Below, one piece after another: positions 35,372-47,230 of a stretch of DNA of 64,000 nucleotides. This stretch comes from Canna indica (Eukaryota > Streptophyta > Magnoliopsida > Zingiberales > Cannaceae), in the NCBI GenBank assembly GCA_034359265.1, contig CP136890.1, forward strand, positions 40,336,501 to 40,400,500, read 5' to 3'. The notes under the pieces were generated by a model. The model saw only the letters and a program-made list of their open reading frames with translations, searched no databases and was not told where the DNA came from. The position numbers and the translations under genes are program-made. The stretch's first letter is position 1, and the number at the start of each line of letters is the position of its first letter.

Positions 35372-36433
35372 GTATGCATGTTGCTTTAGAATTAATGTTG
35401 GATATTGTATGGTTAATTAACTCATGACTCATCAATTATTTATTAAAGCAATTATCAATACATACACCTTGATGGAAATATCTCATTTTACTGTAATTTA
35501 AATTTCCCCACAAACTATATATTTGCAAATTCCACTAGGGTTTTTGTTCTCTAATACGCGTGCCAGCTTGCATAAATTAATTGCGTGGATAAAATAATTC
35601 TCGCTTCAATGTTGAATCCGTTTGATGAATTAAATGACTACACTACAAGTTTAATTCTCTTTTACGTATATATAAAAGTGTTTGAATCTTAATTTAAAAA
35701 GGGATTTAGTGGCTCATTCTTTTCATATTTTGTCTCTCATATTTTTTTACCTACAACACTTCCTTTAATTTTCTTCTTCAGTTTTATTTTTGTTTACCTA
35801 TATTGTATGTATAAAACACTGACGAATGTCTTTTTCAGGAGTAGAAGTTGACCACCGAGGATTTTCTCTTATTATTACCATCTATCTTAAGTATTTGCAT
35901 GCATTTTCATATCTTACTTAATTTCTCAATTAAGTGAGATTTACAACTCATTATATATATATAATCTTGCTTGGTTAACTTCTAGTAATTAATTTGAACC
36001 TAACTACCACAATATGTTTATATAATTCTAATAGTTTTAGCTAGTTTTTGTATCATTCTACTATTTTTTTCAAAAATTTCATTCATATATAAATATCTGT
36101 CAACTGAAGATGATATCATCTATCTGTTATCTATCCATGGTGTTGTATGAATCCTTAACTACATAATTAATGACATTATCTTGGAGGTATATTTTGAATT
36201 GTTCTTTTATATGGTTTAAAAATTAGTAGGATGCAAATGAAAAATTTCTAAATGGCTTGCTTCCTTGGTGTAGTTTTCATCTTCTTTTCATCTTCACCAC
36301 TTTATTCAGTGAATTGAGTAGCTACAGCTTCACTTGACATCATAACATGTGTTTTATGTGTGTTACTCTATCCTGATATACAAGCCATTTATGTTCCTCT
36401 GCATGTATTATACATTTGATAGATTCCTTCTAG

Positions 36434-36755
36434 GTTTGATGTGTGAATTACTTTGGAGTGACCCGCAACCTCAACAAGGAAGAGGCCCCAGTAAGCGGGG
36501 TGTTGGGCTTTCCTTTGGTGAAGACGTAACTAGGAGATTTCTACAAGAAAATAATCTTGGTAACATTGAGTTCTTATCAAGAAAATAGTGAAATGGTTTA
36601 GTTTGATTCTTAAAATGTGAAAATATTGTTGTGCTTAAACTTTATTTTCCGCAGATCTTGTTGTTCGGTCTCATGAAGTTAAGGATGAGGGTTATGAGAT
36701 TGAACATGGTGGAAAGCTTATTACCGTATTTTTTGCTCCAAATTATTGTGATCAG
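36434..36755 (+). pseudogene. PP5-type Ser/Thr phosphatase fragment captured by CACTA (two exons)
   Basis: Exon 36434-36559 encodes [12 protein letters not shown]...[14 protein letters not shown] and FLQENN. A GT-AG intron follows, then exon 36655-36755 encoding [20 protein letters not shown]...[13 protein letters not shown]. These are the late catalytic-domain exons of protein phosphatase 5 (PAPP5 in plants), with the [11 protein letters not shown] and APNYCD motifs. The usual VFSAPNYCD Ser is Phe. The TPR domain, the first catalytic motifs and the exon after CDQ are all missing, so this cannot be an active phosphatase. Confidence 0.88.
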
Positions 36756-36934
36756 GTAATTATGATACTATTTGTCAGTCACATGAAGTTAAGGCAATTA
36801 TGTTGACTAACTATAGTGTAATTAGAAAAAAATCGATGCATTGATTTAGCAAGAGAGAAAAGCCAAAAGCATGATGCTTCCAGGTTGTTGACAAAATAGA
36901 TAGTAGAGGGGTGGTTTTTTGTTTGAATATGCAG

Positions 36935-38610
36935 GTTCGTTTATTGAAAATAAACCATAGCTATCAAAGTGTCAACAAAAACGTCTTGTATGCATGTGAG
37001 CCCTCAAGCCTGCCAAAGTATCCTCCAAGTAAGGAGATGGATGCTAAACTGAGGGATGAGGAAGCAAGAGGAATACAATCATATTCCTAGTGTTTTATTT
37101 TTTAGGGATATTTATTTTATAATTTTTTAATTACATTCTTGTTGTTTAAGAATATATAATAGGATCTAGTTTTTGACAATGCTACAGAAAATAGTTTGAT
37201 TTTAAAGAGTTCCATGTACTCCTATAATAGCTTTTGAACTGTATATTTATCCTGAGATAATTTCATGTTGTTAATGTTTAGTTTCTAGCTCATTAATCCT
37301 ATAATACTATAATCATGTGATCGATATCCATGGCAAGATTTTTAAGTACCCAATACATATTATGATTTCTTGTGTTACTATAAATTTGAATGGTTTAGTT
37401 ATCAAGTCTGTACTGCATCAGATTTCTAATTTCTATTTCATTATATATCCTTTGTGTAATCATATTATAGATTGCCATTTAGAGTCTTCTCCAAGAACCA
37501 ATGAGATGTGAATAATGAACTTGGAGATCTTTTACCATCCAAGTATGACCTGAAGGGAAAATACCATCTCCTTTCACTAATAATGAACTTGGAGATCTGT
37601 CCGGAATATGGAGTTCACATGATTACATGGCTCACGTAGACTGAGTGAGATTTGGAATTATTTGTTGTTCAGATTCATAAACTCGATTGATCCCTCCCTC
37701 CTTGTGGATATCTCAACTTTTGCCCCTTGCATCTCCCTTTCTGCCACAGCCTAAAAATAGATAAAATACAATGAGAAGTTAGCATTTTTTTTCATCATTC
37801 TTATCATGCCTTTTTTAAAATTGTTTACTACATAATGGAAGAATTCTATATTTTCCACATCAGTGTTAACCTAAAGGCTCTATGGAGCCACATAACTCAA
37901 CTTAGTTGTTCCAACACCTTTTTTCAACATTCTATTCTGGCTTAGACTTGGATGTGCTTAAGGATGATCTTTGACCAGTACTATTTCTAGCTCTTGGGAG
38001 AAAGACATGCTCTAACATGATTCTATAATAGGTCTAGGGTAAACAAATGAGAATCTTGATCCAAAACCATCGACATAGGTCTCCAGTCAGCTACTAAGTT
38101 GGTGGAGACAAATCTGTTTGAGTGAAGTCCTGGCTTGGTTCCTCACGGGTGTAGTTGCACATGTCTACAACCATGTGGCTCTCAAAAAAGTTTCAAAAAT
38201 TGAAACATTGAACTTGTTAATGTACACTGGCAAGTTGCAGCATCTATGCCATAAATTTCCACAGTCGCAACTCTCTTACTCAAAGGTTTATATGTTTTGT
38301 TGAATTTTCCATTCTCGTATTGAATAATTTGAACAATTAGAGTTGCAAGAATAGTATGCTAAAATTCACTTGACATATTGCTTTGAACCTTGAAAATTCA
38401 GCTTTACATAATACTGCAATGCAAGTATATTAACTTAGCAAGATTCTTTTATCCACGAGATATATTTTCAGATACTATTATTGTATAAAATTTACATCAA
38501 GAAGATGATTTTATCATATCTTTTTAACATTAGCCGCTGAAAAGAAACGTCGGGCTGAGGAGGCACAACAATCTGGATCTGGTGCAAATGCTCAAAATAA
38601 TGGAGTATCT
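36935..38610 (+). pseudogene. Unidentified captured gene fragment (two exon-like blocks)
   Basis: After a GCAG acceptor at 36934, a frame of about 50 codons reads ...INHSYQSVNKNVLYACEPSS, then LPKYPPSKEMDAKLRDEEAR, and stops at about 37090. A second block, 38534-38610, between TAG acceptor and GTAAG donor, reads AAEKKRRAEEAQQSGSGANA and QNNGVS. The charged DEEAR/AAEKKRR ends look as if they join, so both probably come from one host gene with a 1.4-kb intron. I do not recognise the family. The first block lies where the next PP5 exon would be but is not PP5. Confidence 0.5.
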
Positions 38611-38619
38611 GTAAGTTTA

Positions 38620-40100
38620 TTGATCTTTCTCTAAGTTTAATTTCATTTCTGTTGGTCAATTGTTTGCTAATTAACATGCCTTTAAGTTTTCAAGCTACAT
38701 CTACTCTTTGGGCAATATAGATTATAGAGCATATAACAGGTAGAATGTTACCTTACTGGTCCAATGTTCATTTACTAAGTTTCCTCTATGATTTCATTCA
38801 TTTTAACTCGTAATGCGATGTTTGTCATGGTTATCAAACTATGCCAGAACAAATTCTTCATTGTTTTTTTAGTTGGGCTATTAGCTTAATTTTTTATTTT
38901 CATTTTTTAAGTACAGTGAGGATCGCAATAGATATCATAGAAAGTTCTGTTAGTAGGAGTAACATGTATGAGCAAAATTTCTGATCTTGTTATGAGTCTT
39001 ATGACCTACTTAGGCTATATTGTAATCCCAACATATGAGCTGTGCTGGTTGGCTCTACCTCTGTTACTATGGAGATGCTCTTGGCACTGAACTGCACTTT
39101 ATGCAATTACTTTGTTGACACATAATGTGCCAACAGCCCAGTTTATACTGTTGGTACTAACTCATGCTCTATTCTGAAGATAAATATCAGTACCTTCTTT
39201 TTGGGTCATCATTCTGGCATGCTTATCATCGCTATGGAACAATAGGTCATCTTCACGCAACCCTTCTGGTTGTACTCTTATATATAAATTTTCAAACTTC
39301 AAAATTTGGCCTTGATTTTTGTTTGTCTTCAAAAGATCTCTAATTCAGATGCTATAAATATGCTCCTGAGTGATACTTGTCTAAACCAAGTTACTAAGCT
39401 TTTAGATTCTTTTAGGAGCATTTGTTCTGAGTCTTTAGATAACATGAACTATGCTTAACTCTACTTTTCTTTAGAATATATTCTGGTTGAAGGAAATTGA
39501 AGAATGAAATTATATCTTTACTATCAAGTATCTTAAATATTGAACAATACTTGTGATGAGTAAATACTAAAATATAGAGCTTCATTTGTTAGGCATATTG
39601 ATAGTTCAGTTTGATCTTCTTGTGTAAATTTCTATCATATCATATATTTTACTGTAAATAAAGTTTCATCAGTGAGCTTTGATTAGAAACAATGCTTGTT
39701 ATCTAGAATTCTAAGCAGTGGTCAATACTCCAAGTCTCCAACAGTGAGAAACTGGGAATTATATCTAGGTTATAAATTGAACGGGTGAGGTTGTAATCAG
39801 TGGCTGTTATGACCATGGATTTGGTGTATACTTCTTTGACGGTGTTTTCATCTGATAATCCAGATAGAACTAACATACGTTCAACCAGTAAGAAATCAAG
39901 ATGATTAGTTTGTATGCAAAAATAAATACAAAAATGAAATCCCAAAAGATATCTCTGCCAGATGGCATACTAATAAAGACTTGTCATTTCTTCAGAACTC
40001 ACGAATCTACATTTACAAGCTGGATAAAGTTGATGTGAAGCTACTCTACATGATGCCTTCCTCTGTTTGGGTGTCATGCTTCATAGATGGCTGATTGTTT
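38620..40100. other. CACTA interior, no coding signal recognised
   Basis: AT-rich, intron-like sequence. It may be further captured intronic DNA. No transposase motif was found in either strand. Confidence 0.4.
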
Positions 40101-40111
40101 GGTATATTAAC

Positions 40112-40531
40112 TGGGGGTGTAACCAAGCCAAGCCGAGCTTGCATGTGCTTGAGCTCGGCTCGTTTAAGAAATGTTGAGCTTGAGCACGAGCTCGAGCTTG
40201 ATCGAGCTTTGATCTCTAGGCTCGAGTTATATTCGAGCAACTCGAGCTCGGCTCATTTAGGCTTGTTTATTTTTCTCGAGCTTGACCAAGCTCGATTAAG
40301 TTCGGCTCGACTCGGGTTTGTGGGTTCTAAAAGCCCGACTCGACATATCAATATTTATATAATTATATATAAATATATGAAGCTGGATTAGGCTCGCAAG
40401 CGGCTCGAGCCGAGTATTGGTTAGCTCAAGCTTAGCTCGCTTATATGTAAAGCTCGACTCGAGCTCAATAAGATCGGAGTCAAGTTTGAGTTTTCATCAA
40501 GTTGATCTCGAGTAGCTCACTTGCACCCCTA
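40112..40531. mobile_element. hAT-type MITE, 420 bp, nested in CACTA, TSD ATATTAAC
   Basis: The termini TGGGGGTGTAAC and, reversed, TAGGGGTGCAAG are flanked by the perfect 8-bp duplication ATATTAAC (40104-40111 and 40532-40539). The body is full of GAGCTCGAGC-type palindromes. It inserted after the CACTA element was assembled, or came in with captured DNA. Confidence 0.92.
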
Positions 40532-41259
40532 ATATTAACTAGAAGAAATATGCATCTTAGTCATATCCTTGATTGATTTATACTCCTTTGACAAACTTGG
40601 AAACGGCCCCCCCACATCCCCAGTGTTTTCTGTTTTGTTTGTTTGATATTTTCCAGTTGGCAACCATCAAATTGAAAACTGCATTCTTTCATCTTAATGC
40701 CACAAGCTCAAAAGAGATTCTCCAAGCATGCACTATGTTTTATGTTTGATAATTAGGGAAAGTCACGTAGATAATCTGTCAGCTCTGCTAACAACTTACA
40801 TAACCTTCTAGGCTTCTGGGATAAGAATTTAATAGGTAAATCCCGACATTTCAATCAGAAGAACAAAGACATGACATTATTGCTGTATTCTTCATGTTTA
40901 TTGCTGCTTGTACTTTTCTTTTGTTTTTACATGCAGGTATAAAATTTTCTTTTGTTTTTGCATGCAGGTATAAAAAGGATGAAATGCAAGGATCTACTTT
41001 TTGAAAAAGACTCTCATTGATATGTATTTTTGAAATAATCTTAATGTATTTGAAACTCCGAAACAATGTATTTGCTTGACTAGCACAATCTTAATGTATA
41101 CAATGGTTTCCTTAAGTTATTTATGGTTGTGTGAATTTCTGTGTGTGAATTTAGAAATATAATGGTTCATATGTGGTTTCAAATTTTATTTTATGGTTTT
41201 GTGTAAATGTGATATGTTTTAGGTGTTCAGGATTGATTTAGGTATTAGCCAATAAAATA

Positions 41260-41523
41260 TATTACCGACGAATATATTTTGTTGGTATTACCAACATAAA
41301 TATATCTGTTGGTATTACCAACGGAATAATTACCAACGAAAATACTTCCGTTGGTATTACCAACGGAAAAACATGTGTTGGTAATACCAACAAACGAAAA
41401 AATTTGTTGGTAATACCGACGGATTTTAGCAACGGAGCGTCTGTCGGTAATAGTATTACCGACGGATTTTGGAGTATCACCGACGAATTTCGTCCGTTGG
41501 TGAAACCCTATTTTCTTGTAGTG
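41260..41523 (+). repeat. CACTA right subterminal repeats and terminal inverted repeat
   Basis: There are at least six copies of TTGGTATTACCAACGG-like words in both orientations, then ATTTTCTTGTAGTG at the end. These words match the left subterminal region (33630-33715) and are the expected transposase-binding repeats. Confidence 0.85.
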
Positions 41524-41573
41524 TGAGTATACTGCGTTGAATGGATTAACATACTGGAGATGTGTGAATAATA

Positions 41574-42509
41574 TGTTGAAATGACAAATTTACCCTCTTT
41601 TCGATTGTATCAATTCTTAAACAATTTTAGGATTATCGCACAATTGTGAAGCATTAGCTAATTAAGATACACAATATAATCAAGTAATAAAATTGGTGAT
41701 GCAAATATGCAATTTATAGTGGTTGAGCTCAACCCAAGTCTACATCCACTATCTAAGCTTTTAGTTTAGGATTTCAATCGAATCCACTAAACAAATACGA
41801 GTACACACTTGGATTTATGCCAAAACGACAAACTACCATACAAAATACGATCTACCCAGTCTCTACAAAAGTACAATAAGAAAATAACCAAATAAAAACA
41901 AACAATAACAAGAGTAGAGGAAGTGTTTATTATCAAGTGAAGCTCAAACTCCTCTTCTTGTCACCTAGCATCGCTTGAGGGGCCCTTCGAGGATGATGCA
42001 CTTTGTTCTAAAGGGGTTCCAAGTGGCTAGGTTGTGAAAGATCACTCAAGTAAGGCTTAAATCTAGATTTTCTTAGATCTCAAGTTGATGTAAGATAGGA
42101 TCTCAATAATAGTCTAGAGCATCAAGAAACTTCTTGAGGAAGGATGGGAATAAAGTTTATAAAAGTTTCCTAGGGTAAGAGGTCAAGTAAGAAGTTAAGT
42201 CAATGGCTAAAAATCTAGTTACAGAGCCAATCGAAATGTGGATGCATATCGGGGGCCCAAACATCGATCAAACATCAACTAAAATGTTACTAGAAATTTT
42301 CAAAACCTAGTTAGTCGAAGTTCTACCGACCTTCGGCCATGGATAAACCAAAATTCAAGTTCAAGGTTTTTTTTTTTGCTGATTTTTTGAATTTTGAATT
42401 TCAATGTCATTTGTTGTTTTAAAGTGCATCCAAAAGACCTATCCAAATAACTTACATAAGTGTATACATAAAATTACACAACTAAACAAAATATTATGTG
42501 TTTCCAACA
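41574..42509 (-). mobile_element. Diverged solo LTR, gag-only-like family
   Basis: The stretch runs TGTTGAAATGACAAATTTACC...TTTCCAACA. It shares the 'ATTTATAGTGGTT...CACTATCTAAGC' block with the minus-strand LTR at 2290-2345. It is 936 bp, shorter than the others, and lacks the palindrome cluster. Flanking 5-mers (TAATA and AGTAT) do not match, so the ends are uncertain. Confidence 0.5.
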
Positions 42510-42810
42510 AGTATTGCAATAGCTTGAAAGTATTAGTTCCACATTGAATGTGCTTTTTGATCCTGAAATAATATTCTTGAAAACATCGTTAGAGCATTAT
42601 TGTTATCATCAAAATATTTATGATGAATGTTTTAACAGTAGAGTAAAACCTTGGCCAACGTACTGAAATTCCACTTGAGAACTGGAAACTCAAACTCAAG
42701 TTCAAACTTGACCAAGCTCTAATTTTTAGCTCGAGCTCCATTGTATAAATATTTGAACTTATTGAGTTTCACTCTATTATTTTTTGAGTCAAAGTCGAGC
42801 TCGGTTTGTG

Positions 42811-43760
42811 CCTAGGAAGCACGGACACTTCCAAGAACTACCGTGTCTGTGTGTCCGACACACCGCAGACACCGACACATGAAGACACTCGTCTGACACA
42901 CGTGTCCGACGTGTCCAAAAGTATCTTGACCAGTCAATTTTTTTCTTTGCCCAGACACGACTCAAACACGCGTGTCGGACTAGTCAATTTTTTTTTGCCC
43001 GCTCCTCCCCCAGAATCACTGCTTTGCCACTCCTTTGCGAGAATCACCGCTCCGCCGCTCCTCCGAATACCATACAAGTTGGAGAACTTGTACTCGTGCC
43101 GCCACCCTTGCCAATAAACCCTCGCCGAGTGGAAACAATCTCCGGAGAGGCGGAGACAGTATGCTTTCTGAATAATACTAGATTGCTCTATATATTTTTA
43201 TTGGATTAGCTCTATTTTTATTTCATGTGATACATTTGATTGCTCTATTTCTCTTGATGAGTTTTCATCGATTAATGAAGATAATGAAATCCTTGAAGTT
43301 GCCAATCTTTCTCTTGATGAACCAGAGTTGGAGAGAGTAATATTTTTCAATGAAGAAGATAACAGTAATGATTGATGAAGAAGATAATGAGACTCTACTT
43401 AACTTTTTGTTTATCTATGATTGTACATGACTATTTCTACTAAAACATGCTAACCAAGCAATTTTTTTTGGAGATGTCAATACTATGTCTAGGAATTTTT
43501 GTTTACATATGGTTGTGCTCATTCTTTTGGAAATGTTTAGAAATAGTAAGTATTTATTTATACTGAAAATTTAAAGTTTGACATCAATGAAAATATCATG
43601 ATATATATTGATATGAATTGTGATTTTTTTTTATTTTTCTTTTAAATTTTTATATTTAATTATCTATATATATTGTGTCTGTGTTCTCTAAAATTCTGAA
43701 GTTAGTATATCCTCGTGTTCATGTTCGTATCGTGTCCCGTGTCGATGTCTGTGCATCCTA
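42811..43760. mobile_element. MITE-like element, about 950 bp, TSD GGTTTGTG
   Basis: The left end CCTAGGAAGCACGGACAC and the right end, reversed, TAGGATGCACAGACA are similar. The 8-bp repeat GGTTTGTG flanks both (42803-42810 and 43761-43768), which points to the hAT group. The subterminal part is rich in 'GTGTCCGACA' words. The exact first base is ambiguous by two positions. Confidence 0.75.
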
Positions 43761-43768
43761 GGTTTGTG

Positions 43769-45640
43769 CTCGTGACCTATAATATTCAAAAGTTAACTTA
43801 TAGCTTTATACATGGAATAATCACTAAACTCGATGGAATAATCACTAAACTCGATGAGACTTGATTATACTATATATATTTTCAAAATATATATTAAAAA
43901 TGCCTTAAGTAATTGATACTTGAACTCGGTTGAGTGGCTACTCAATCTATTCCAACTCTAGCTATGACTTGACACACGTCTAATTAAATTTGAATATTCG
44001 ATGCCTTAAGTTTGGCACTACTTACCAATAGATTGACCGACCTACGAACCTAATATTAAGTAGGCCAATTTATGTAATTTTAATCCATATTTCTCTTGAA
44101 TTTAAGAATAATAATTTAGCAAATTTACTTCATATTCAATATCTTTGGATAAACACAATACCTTGAATCTATTTGATAAGATATTATAGGATCTAATAAA
44201 CTTATAATATTAAGAACTTAAAACGTCTATTTGGGCCATCATATTGTATTATATAACTTATACAATGTTAAGATCTTATACAATTATTGACATATAATCT
44301 TACAAGGAATGAAAAATAATATAACTGATTAAGAAGCTACGTACCAACACACCCTAATAAAAAAATTAAATCTATTCTTTTTTGCTTTTGAACATGAAGT
44401 ATAGAATAATTTGGTAATTACTTCTATGATATATATATGTTTTTCTTATATGTAAGATATTAAAATCAAAAATAATTTTTTGTAGTAGTAATAAAAAGTA
44501 CATGAAATTTCATCTATATAATGGTGAAAAAATTAATTTCAACAGAAAATAAAAAAAATGCTTAAGAGCATTTTTTAATCCAAAAGTAAGTACTAAAATA
44601 TTTTCCTAAGAATACTTTGTCCAAGATTAAATCTTATACCTGACCAAACACGTAATAATCCCTATTCTATCAAAGCGCATCAAATAGAGCATAAGCTCGG
44701 ATGCCTCGTACTGCCACAAGTTATGCATTAGAATTTCACAACTTGCTAAGAAAATAAAGTGTTCATGGAACAAAAGAAGTTCTGCCTAACTAAAATCAGT
44801 GGCAGCTTGCATTTTGCATTAATCCTGTAATACTAAAGAAGTACGTTCCAGAGGATATGGAAGAGCAGAAGACCATTATTACTCAATACTCATAGTAACT
44901 GTTGGAGTAACAATTACAAGATATTTTTATGTTACTAGCAAGTAATTGGTTGTCCTCACTAAGTGACATATCTTCCAATGATCTGTATGCTATGTGCTAA
45001 TAGTTGTCAGACTCATATACAAGGAACAATGATTGCCATAAAAGAACACTAAACACAAGTATAGTATAAATAATTGACCATGATTAGTAAATAGGAAACT
45101 TTAGATGACAATACAATTACCAAAAACTGTCACTATGACCATTTGTGTGCTCAGTATGATAAAAACCTCTGAGCTATTGTAATAACAATTGTCAGATATA
45201 AGGAACTATTGTCATTAAAGAACACTAAACAACAAGCTTAATAGATATAACTGAACATGGTTAATAAACAGAATGGTTTAGATGGCAACAGAATTACCAT
45301 AGACATACTCACAATGAGATTCCATGTCATGAAACATGGTACTCTGTGCTATAAATATGTTGACAATCACTCATTAGCCCAGGCAAGCAGTAACGCCTGA
45401 TATCAATGATCATGAGAAATTTATACAAGTCAAAATGGATTTCAAATATCCTACCAAAATGCACATTCTAAAGGAAGTTAAGGATAAGTCTCCACTAGAG
45501 CCATGCTAAACCTACAGAAGCTGCTACCTTCTTGTTGTAATATGCTCTTCTAGGACTTTTCATTTTATAACTACAAGTCTAACTGGTCGATTTAATCCTC
45601 CAGCTTACCCTCAAAAGAAACTACAAGTCTACAGCACTAA
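43769..45640. other. Intergenic DNA, 3' flank of the DnaJ gene
   Basis: AT-rich, with no sustained frames. The last few hundred bases probably hold the DnaJ 3' UTR. Confidence 0.4.
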
Positions 45641-45649
45641 TACATCATC

Positions 45650-46855
45650 CTAGAAGGGAAGGTTGTGCAGATTGCCCAGAATGTCATCAGTAGCATCAAC
45701 ATCTAAATGAAAGTTCAATGAGACAGGATCTTCCTCGAGACCATGGTCGAAACTCTTGTATTCTTCATTGATGTTTATACCTCTAACAAATTCTTCTTCT
45801 GCGTCATTTGCTTTTTCTTCAAGATTGATAGGCTTCATTCCACTTTCCAAATCTGATACAGAGCCATCGGTGGGTACTGCAATCCATTCTGTGTCCCTTC
45901 CATTGTTTCCACCCCCCAAAGGTCTCTTCTTTAGGCATCCCCCAACCTTCTTCCGTGCCACTGGCTTCTTACGCCTCGAGGTCGGCACCGACTGGGGTTT
46001 ACCGACATTGTCCTTCCTCCCACCATTATGACACTCGCGATGCTCCGGTGGGTGCACCGAGACTCCTGGCTGGTCGGTGTTGTTGGACCAGTTGGGAAAC
46101 ATTGGGTAGAACGGCTTCCATTCGCTATCAACATCAGGAGCAATGCCGCCACTGGTCGAGAAGCGCGGCCCTCCGGGAAATCCTAGAGGGAAGAATCCCC
46201 ACGAGCAGTAGTACATGTCGGTGCCGGGGACGACGGGCGGCGGAGAGGGAATCTCGGAGGCTGAAAACGACCTGCGGCAGGTGGGGCAGCGAAGTGAGAG
46301 GTTCAGGTACTCCCTATCGTACAAGTGCACATGGAAGCAGTTGGGACATGTCGTCCAGAAAGGCTCAGCCGCGTCGGATGGCGGAGAAGGGGAAGGCTTT
46401 GGAGTGGCTTCAGCAGTGGCGGCGATGTGGATCTCCGCGTCGAAAAGGGACTTCTTGGTGGGGTCGGAGAGGATAGCGAAGGCGTCTAGAACGAGACTAA
46501 AAGCCACGTCCGCGCAGGGGCACTTGTTGCGGTCGGGGTGGAGTAGGAGGGCAAGGCGGCGGTACTGACGCTTGACTTCGGCGGCGTCATCGCCGGAGGA
46601 AGAGCCGGAAGGTGGTGGGAGCTGGAGGACAGCGTACCAGTCGACTTGGTTGTTCACGAGTCTCTTTCCAGCGAGAAGAACTTGGACGACGGCGAGGACC
46701 TGGTCGACGCCGTCGAGGAGGGGATCCGCCTCCATGGCCCGCTCCGCAAACCGCTTGCTTCCGACAAGGTCCCGAGCTCCAAGAAGACTTTCAGCTATCT
46801 CCAGCCACCTTTTCGCCTCCTCCCCTCCCCCTACGTAGCGTCCGCCTGCGTCCAT
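45650..46855 (-). CDS. Plant DnaJ / J-domain protein (Hsp40 co-chaperone-like), single exon
   Basis: An intact 401-aa frame from ATG 46855 to TAG 45650. Residues 1-70 form the helical N-terminal region of the plant 'DnaJ N-terminal domain' group (EAKRWLEIAESLLGARDLVG, then FAERAMEADPLLDGVDQVL). The J domain spans about 71-140: WYAVLQL, then YRRLALLLHPDRNK with the HPD triad at 106-108 that stimulates Hsp70 ATPase. A CxxC pair (CPNC 170-173, CPTC 190-193) forms a small zinc-ribbon-like module typical of this group. Basic clusters at about 290-330 (RRKKPVARKKVGG, LKKRP) could be a nuclear localisation signal. The tail is acidic. The 5' half is GC-rich, unlike the surrounding AT-rich DNA, as expected for a real exon. 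The client and Hsp70 partner are unknown. Confidence 0.93.
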   Translation of the reverse strand: MDAGGRYVGGGEEAKRWLEIAESLLGARDLVGSKRFAERAMEADPLLDGVDQVLAVVQVLLAGKRLVNNQVDWYAVLQLPPPSGSSSGDDAAEVKRQYRRLALLLHPDRNKCPCADVAFSLVLDAFAILSDPTKKSLFDAEIHIAATAEATPKPSPSPPSDAAEPFWTTCPNCFHVHLYDREYLNLSLRCPTCRRSFSASEIPSPPPVVPGTDMYYCSWGFFPLGFPGGPRFSTSGGIAPDVDSEWKPFYPMFPNWSNNTDQPGVSVHPPEHRECHNGGRKDNVGKPQSVPTSRRKKPVARKKVGGCLKKRPLGGGNNGRDTEWIAVPTDGSVSDLESGMKPINLEEKANDAEEEFVRGININEEYKSFDHGLEEDPVSLNFHLDVDATDDILGNLHNLPF

Positions 46856-47004
46856 TTGCGAACTCCCGGTGATCTCTGGTGATGGCGGAGAAAACAGAGT
46901 GAAGCGCAGTGCCCTAAAGCTGTACGGGGATGCTAAATGTCGAATGAAAAATATAAAATATGTTGAAATGAAATTAGCTATATAAAATTAAGCCTAATTT
47001 GGAG

Positions 47005-47230
47005 GATCAGGTGTTCTGATCATTACAGAACCGATTATTATAGGCAAATACAAAGGTGCCACGATTGCATCCGTTGTGGACCCAATGTTTTGCAAGACGA
47101 CAGCCCCAGTATAGCGATCAGGTGTTCAGATCATTACAGAACCGATTGTTATAGGCAACTATAGAAGTGCCACGATCGCCCTTTGCATCTCTTGTGGTCC
47201 CAGTGTTTCGTAGGACGAAAGCCACTATAG
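47005..47230. repeat. Two-copy tandem duplication, about 111 bp
   Basis: GATCAGGTGTTCTGATCATTACAG at 47005 recurs at 47116 as GATCAGGTGTTCAGATCATT. Both copies continue through 'GGTGCCACGATTGC'-like and 'CCAGTGTTT' segments with moderate divergence. Confidence 0.8.

Larger units (their letters stand above)
33610..41523 (+). mobile_element. CACTA transposon carrying host gene fragments (Pack-CACTA), TSD TGA
   Basis: The left terminus CACTACAAGAGAACAAGGCT and the right terminus, reversed, CACTACAAGAAAATAGGGTT agree over about 31 bp with few mismatches. The 3-bp duplication TGA flanks both sides (33607-33609 and 41524-41526), as expected for CACTA (En/Spm) elements. Subterminal ACCGACGG and TTGGTATTACCAACGG words repeat near both ends (33630-33715 and 41260-41510). 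Over 7914 bp no transposase domain is seen. The cargo is an AP3-like MADS-box gene piece, a PP5-type phosphatase piece and an unidentified exon pair, all on the plus strand, with a nested hAT MITE at 40112-40531. Size and structure fit a non-autonomous, gene-capturing CACTA. Confidence 0.9.

Noticed and set aside
33610..41523. A hidden transposase gene in the CACTA element
   Set aside because: No frame longer than about 150 codons and no TNP2-type motif was found on either strand. The longer frames are explained by captured genes or repeats.
41574..42509. Calling this a certain member of the gag-only family
   Set aside because: Similarity is limited to short blocks, the palindrome cluster is absent and the flanking 5-mers do not match, so it is kept only as a possible solo LTR.
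42806..43117. 103-aa frame with TDTSKNYRVCVSDTPQ
   Set aside because: It lies in the subterminal repeats of the MITE at 42811-43760, with no domain.
46150..46880. Plus-strand frames opposite the DnaJ gene (88-173 aa)
   Set aside because: They are antisense shadows of a GC-rich exon. The minus frame has the J domain and HPD motif.
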